This document shows, in pieces, positions 29,292-29,817 of a stretch of 29,817 nucleotides of DNA. The stretch is from a virus. The stretch lies in IMG/VR virus record IMGVR_UViG_3300032323_001273, positions 1 through 29,817 of that record, one strand, 5' to 3'. A program made the position numbers and the translations under genes. The notes under the pieces were generated by a model that was given only the letters and a program-made list of their open reading frames with translations, made no database searches and had not been told where the DNA came from. How positions within the stretch are numbered: the first letter of the stretch is position 1; the number at the start of each line of letters is the position of its first letter.

Positions 29292-29817
29292 TTACTCTGT
29301 CGGCGCCGGTTCGTCAACCTCTGGTGCGGCGGAAACCATATCTGGCAAAATGCCCAGAATTTGCGCGGCCAGCACATTCATCGCTTCAGCATCCCACATG
29401 TGGTTGGGTCTGCCTGTAGCGGTCCAGCGGAGCCGAGTCTTCTTCGTCCTTTTGTCCACCGTTGCCCGTTTACGTTCCGAGTTAATGTGCCTGACATACT
29501 CAGGCGGTGCGTCCTGTGGAAACTCCCAAACTGGCGATCCCGTGTTTCGGAGATTGGCAAGGATGTCTTTGATGGGGTCGCTGGACCAATAGAAAAAGGT
29601 GACAAAGACTCTTTTGCCGGCAGCGTCCCGAGTTGTTGGCGCCACCACGCGATCCGGCGCGGAGTAGTAACGGCGGATCGGCTTGCCATCCTGCCCGCGC
29701 ACGGTGAAATGATCCTCGGCGCGTCCCACCAAAGCGGTCCACCCGAACTTGGCGCACGTGTCGTAGATTCGCCCGTGGAAACTGTTGCCGGCGTCCAATA
29801 GCGTGCGCTTGTCGGGC
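29292..29817 (-). CDS. Large terminase subunit, C-terminal part (runs off the window)
   Basis: The frame is open to the right edge, so only the last 174 residues are visible. The edge region LLDAGNSFHGRIYDTC contains the nuclease-domain aspartate of the lambda gpA family (V.ID.G..T..V...C). The C-terminal RKTRLRWTATGRPNHMWDAE, followed by an Ala/Leu helix (AMNVLAAQILGIL), matches the GRPNH..D motif of that family. The enzyme cuts and pumps phage DNA into heads. A TTG at 29798 is an internal codon, not a start. The ATPase domain and any small subunit or cos site must lie outside this window. Confidence 0.85.
   Translation of the reverse strand, partial: PDKRTLLDAGNSFHGRIYDTCAKFGWTALVGRAEDHFTVRGQDGKPIRRYYSAPDRVVAPTTRDAAGKRVFVTFFYWSSDPIKDILANLRNTGSPVWEFPQDAPPEYVRHINSERKRATVDKRTKKTRLRWTATGRPNHMWDAEAMNVLAAQILGILPDMVSAAPEVDEPAPTE

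Noticed and set aside
29798-29817. TTG at 29798 as the start of a 168-residue protein
   Set aside because: The frame stays open to the window edge and the residues before the TTG continue the terminase nuclease motif, so the gene is simply cut by the window.

Overview
The window reads as about 30 kb of a tailed double-stranded DNA phage or prophage with siphovirus morphology. The support is a tape-measure gene, a tail-assembly-chaperone pair with a frameshift signal, a lambda-type portal and terminase, and two different fibre or adhesin genes. Almost every gene is on the minus strand, so transcription runs from high to low coordinates. The single convincing plus-strand gene lies at 10183-10446. 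The host cannot be identified. A GH24/pesticin-like lysozyme and 3-TM holin fit a Gram-negative host. Most starts lack a Shine-Dalgarno sequence and use A/C-rich or A/T-rich leaders plus ATGA overlaps, which suggests (inference only) a host lineage with weak Shine-Dalgarno use, such as Bacteroidota or Verrucomicrobiota.

Layout in transcription order, right to left. (1) Packaging and head, 29817-25224: C-terminal part of the large terminase, gpW-like joining protein, lambda-type portal, S49 protease, Ala-rich scaffold candidate and major capsid protein. Rho-independent terminator-like hairpins lie after the terminase, after the protease and after the capsid gene. (2) Connector and tail, 25161-17526: small connector genes, two tandem tail-tube-like paralogues, a chaperone gene with an A AAA AAC minus-1 frameshift site followed by a hairpin, a short tape measure (412 aa), and several unrecognised tail-tip proteins. 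(3) Fibre decoration, 17523-12450: a roughly 350-residue Gly-Ala-Thr collagen-like fibre, a GT4 glycosyltransferase and a SAM methyltransferase with no gaps between them, then a glycine-rich adhesin. (4) Lysis, 12450-10443: 3-TM holin, further small membrane proteins and lysozyme.

(5) A divergent control region, 10006-10182, holds a TTGACA promoter that probably makes a leaderless transcript for the leftward early operon, and a palindrome near the start of the one rightward gene. (6) Early region, 10005-69: DUF3310 protein, small proteins, a three-hairpin RNA element, a triple zinc-ribbon protein, a PD-(D/E)XK nuclease with a four-cysteine cluster, a DNA methyltransferase, RuvC-like resolvase, RecT-like annealing protein, an SSB-like protein, a DnaB/RepA-type helicase, a winged-helix initiator with iteron-like repeats inside its gene, ThyX, and a run of tiny genes ending at a terminator.

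The most notable system is the collagen-like fibre with its own glycosyltransferase and methyltransferase. It may be a phage-encoded pathway that puts methylated sugars on threonines of a proline-poor collagen. The frameshift site, the lambda-like origin inside the initiator gene and the triple hairpin are also well supported by the sequence itself.
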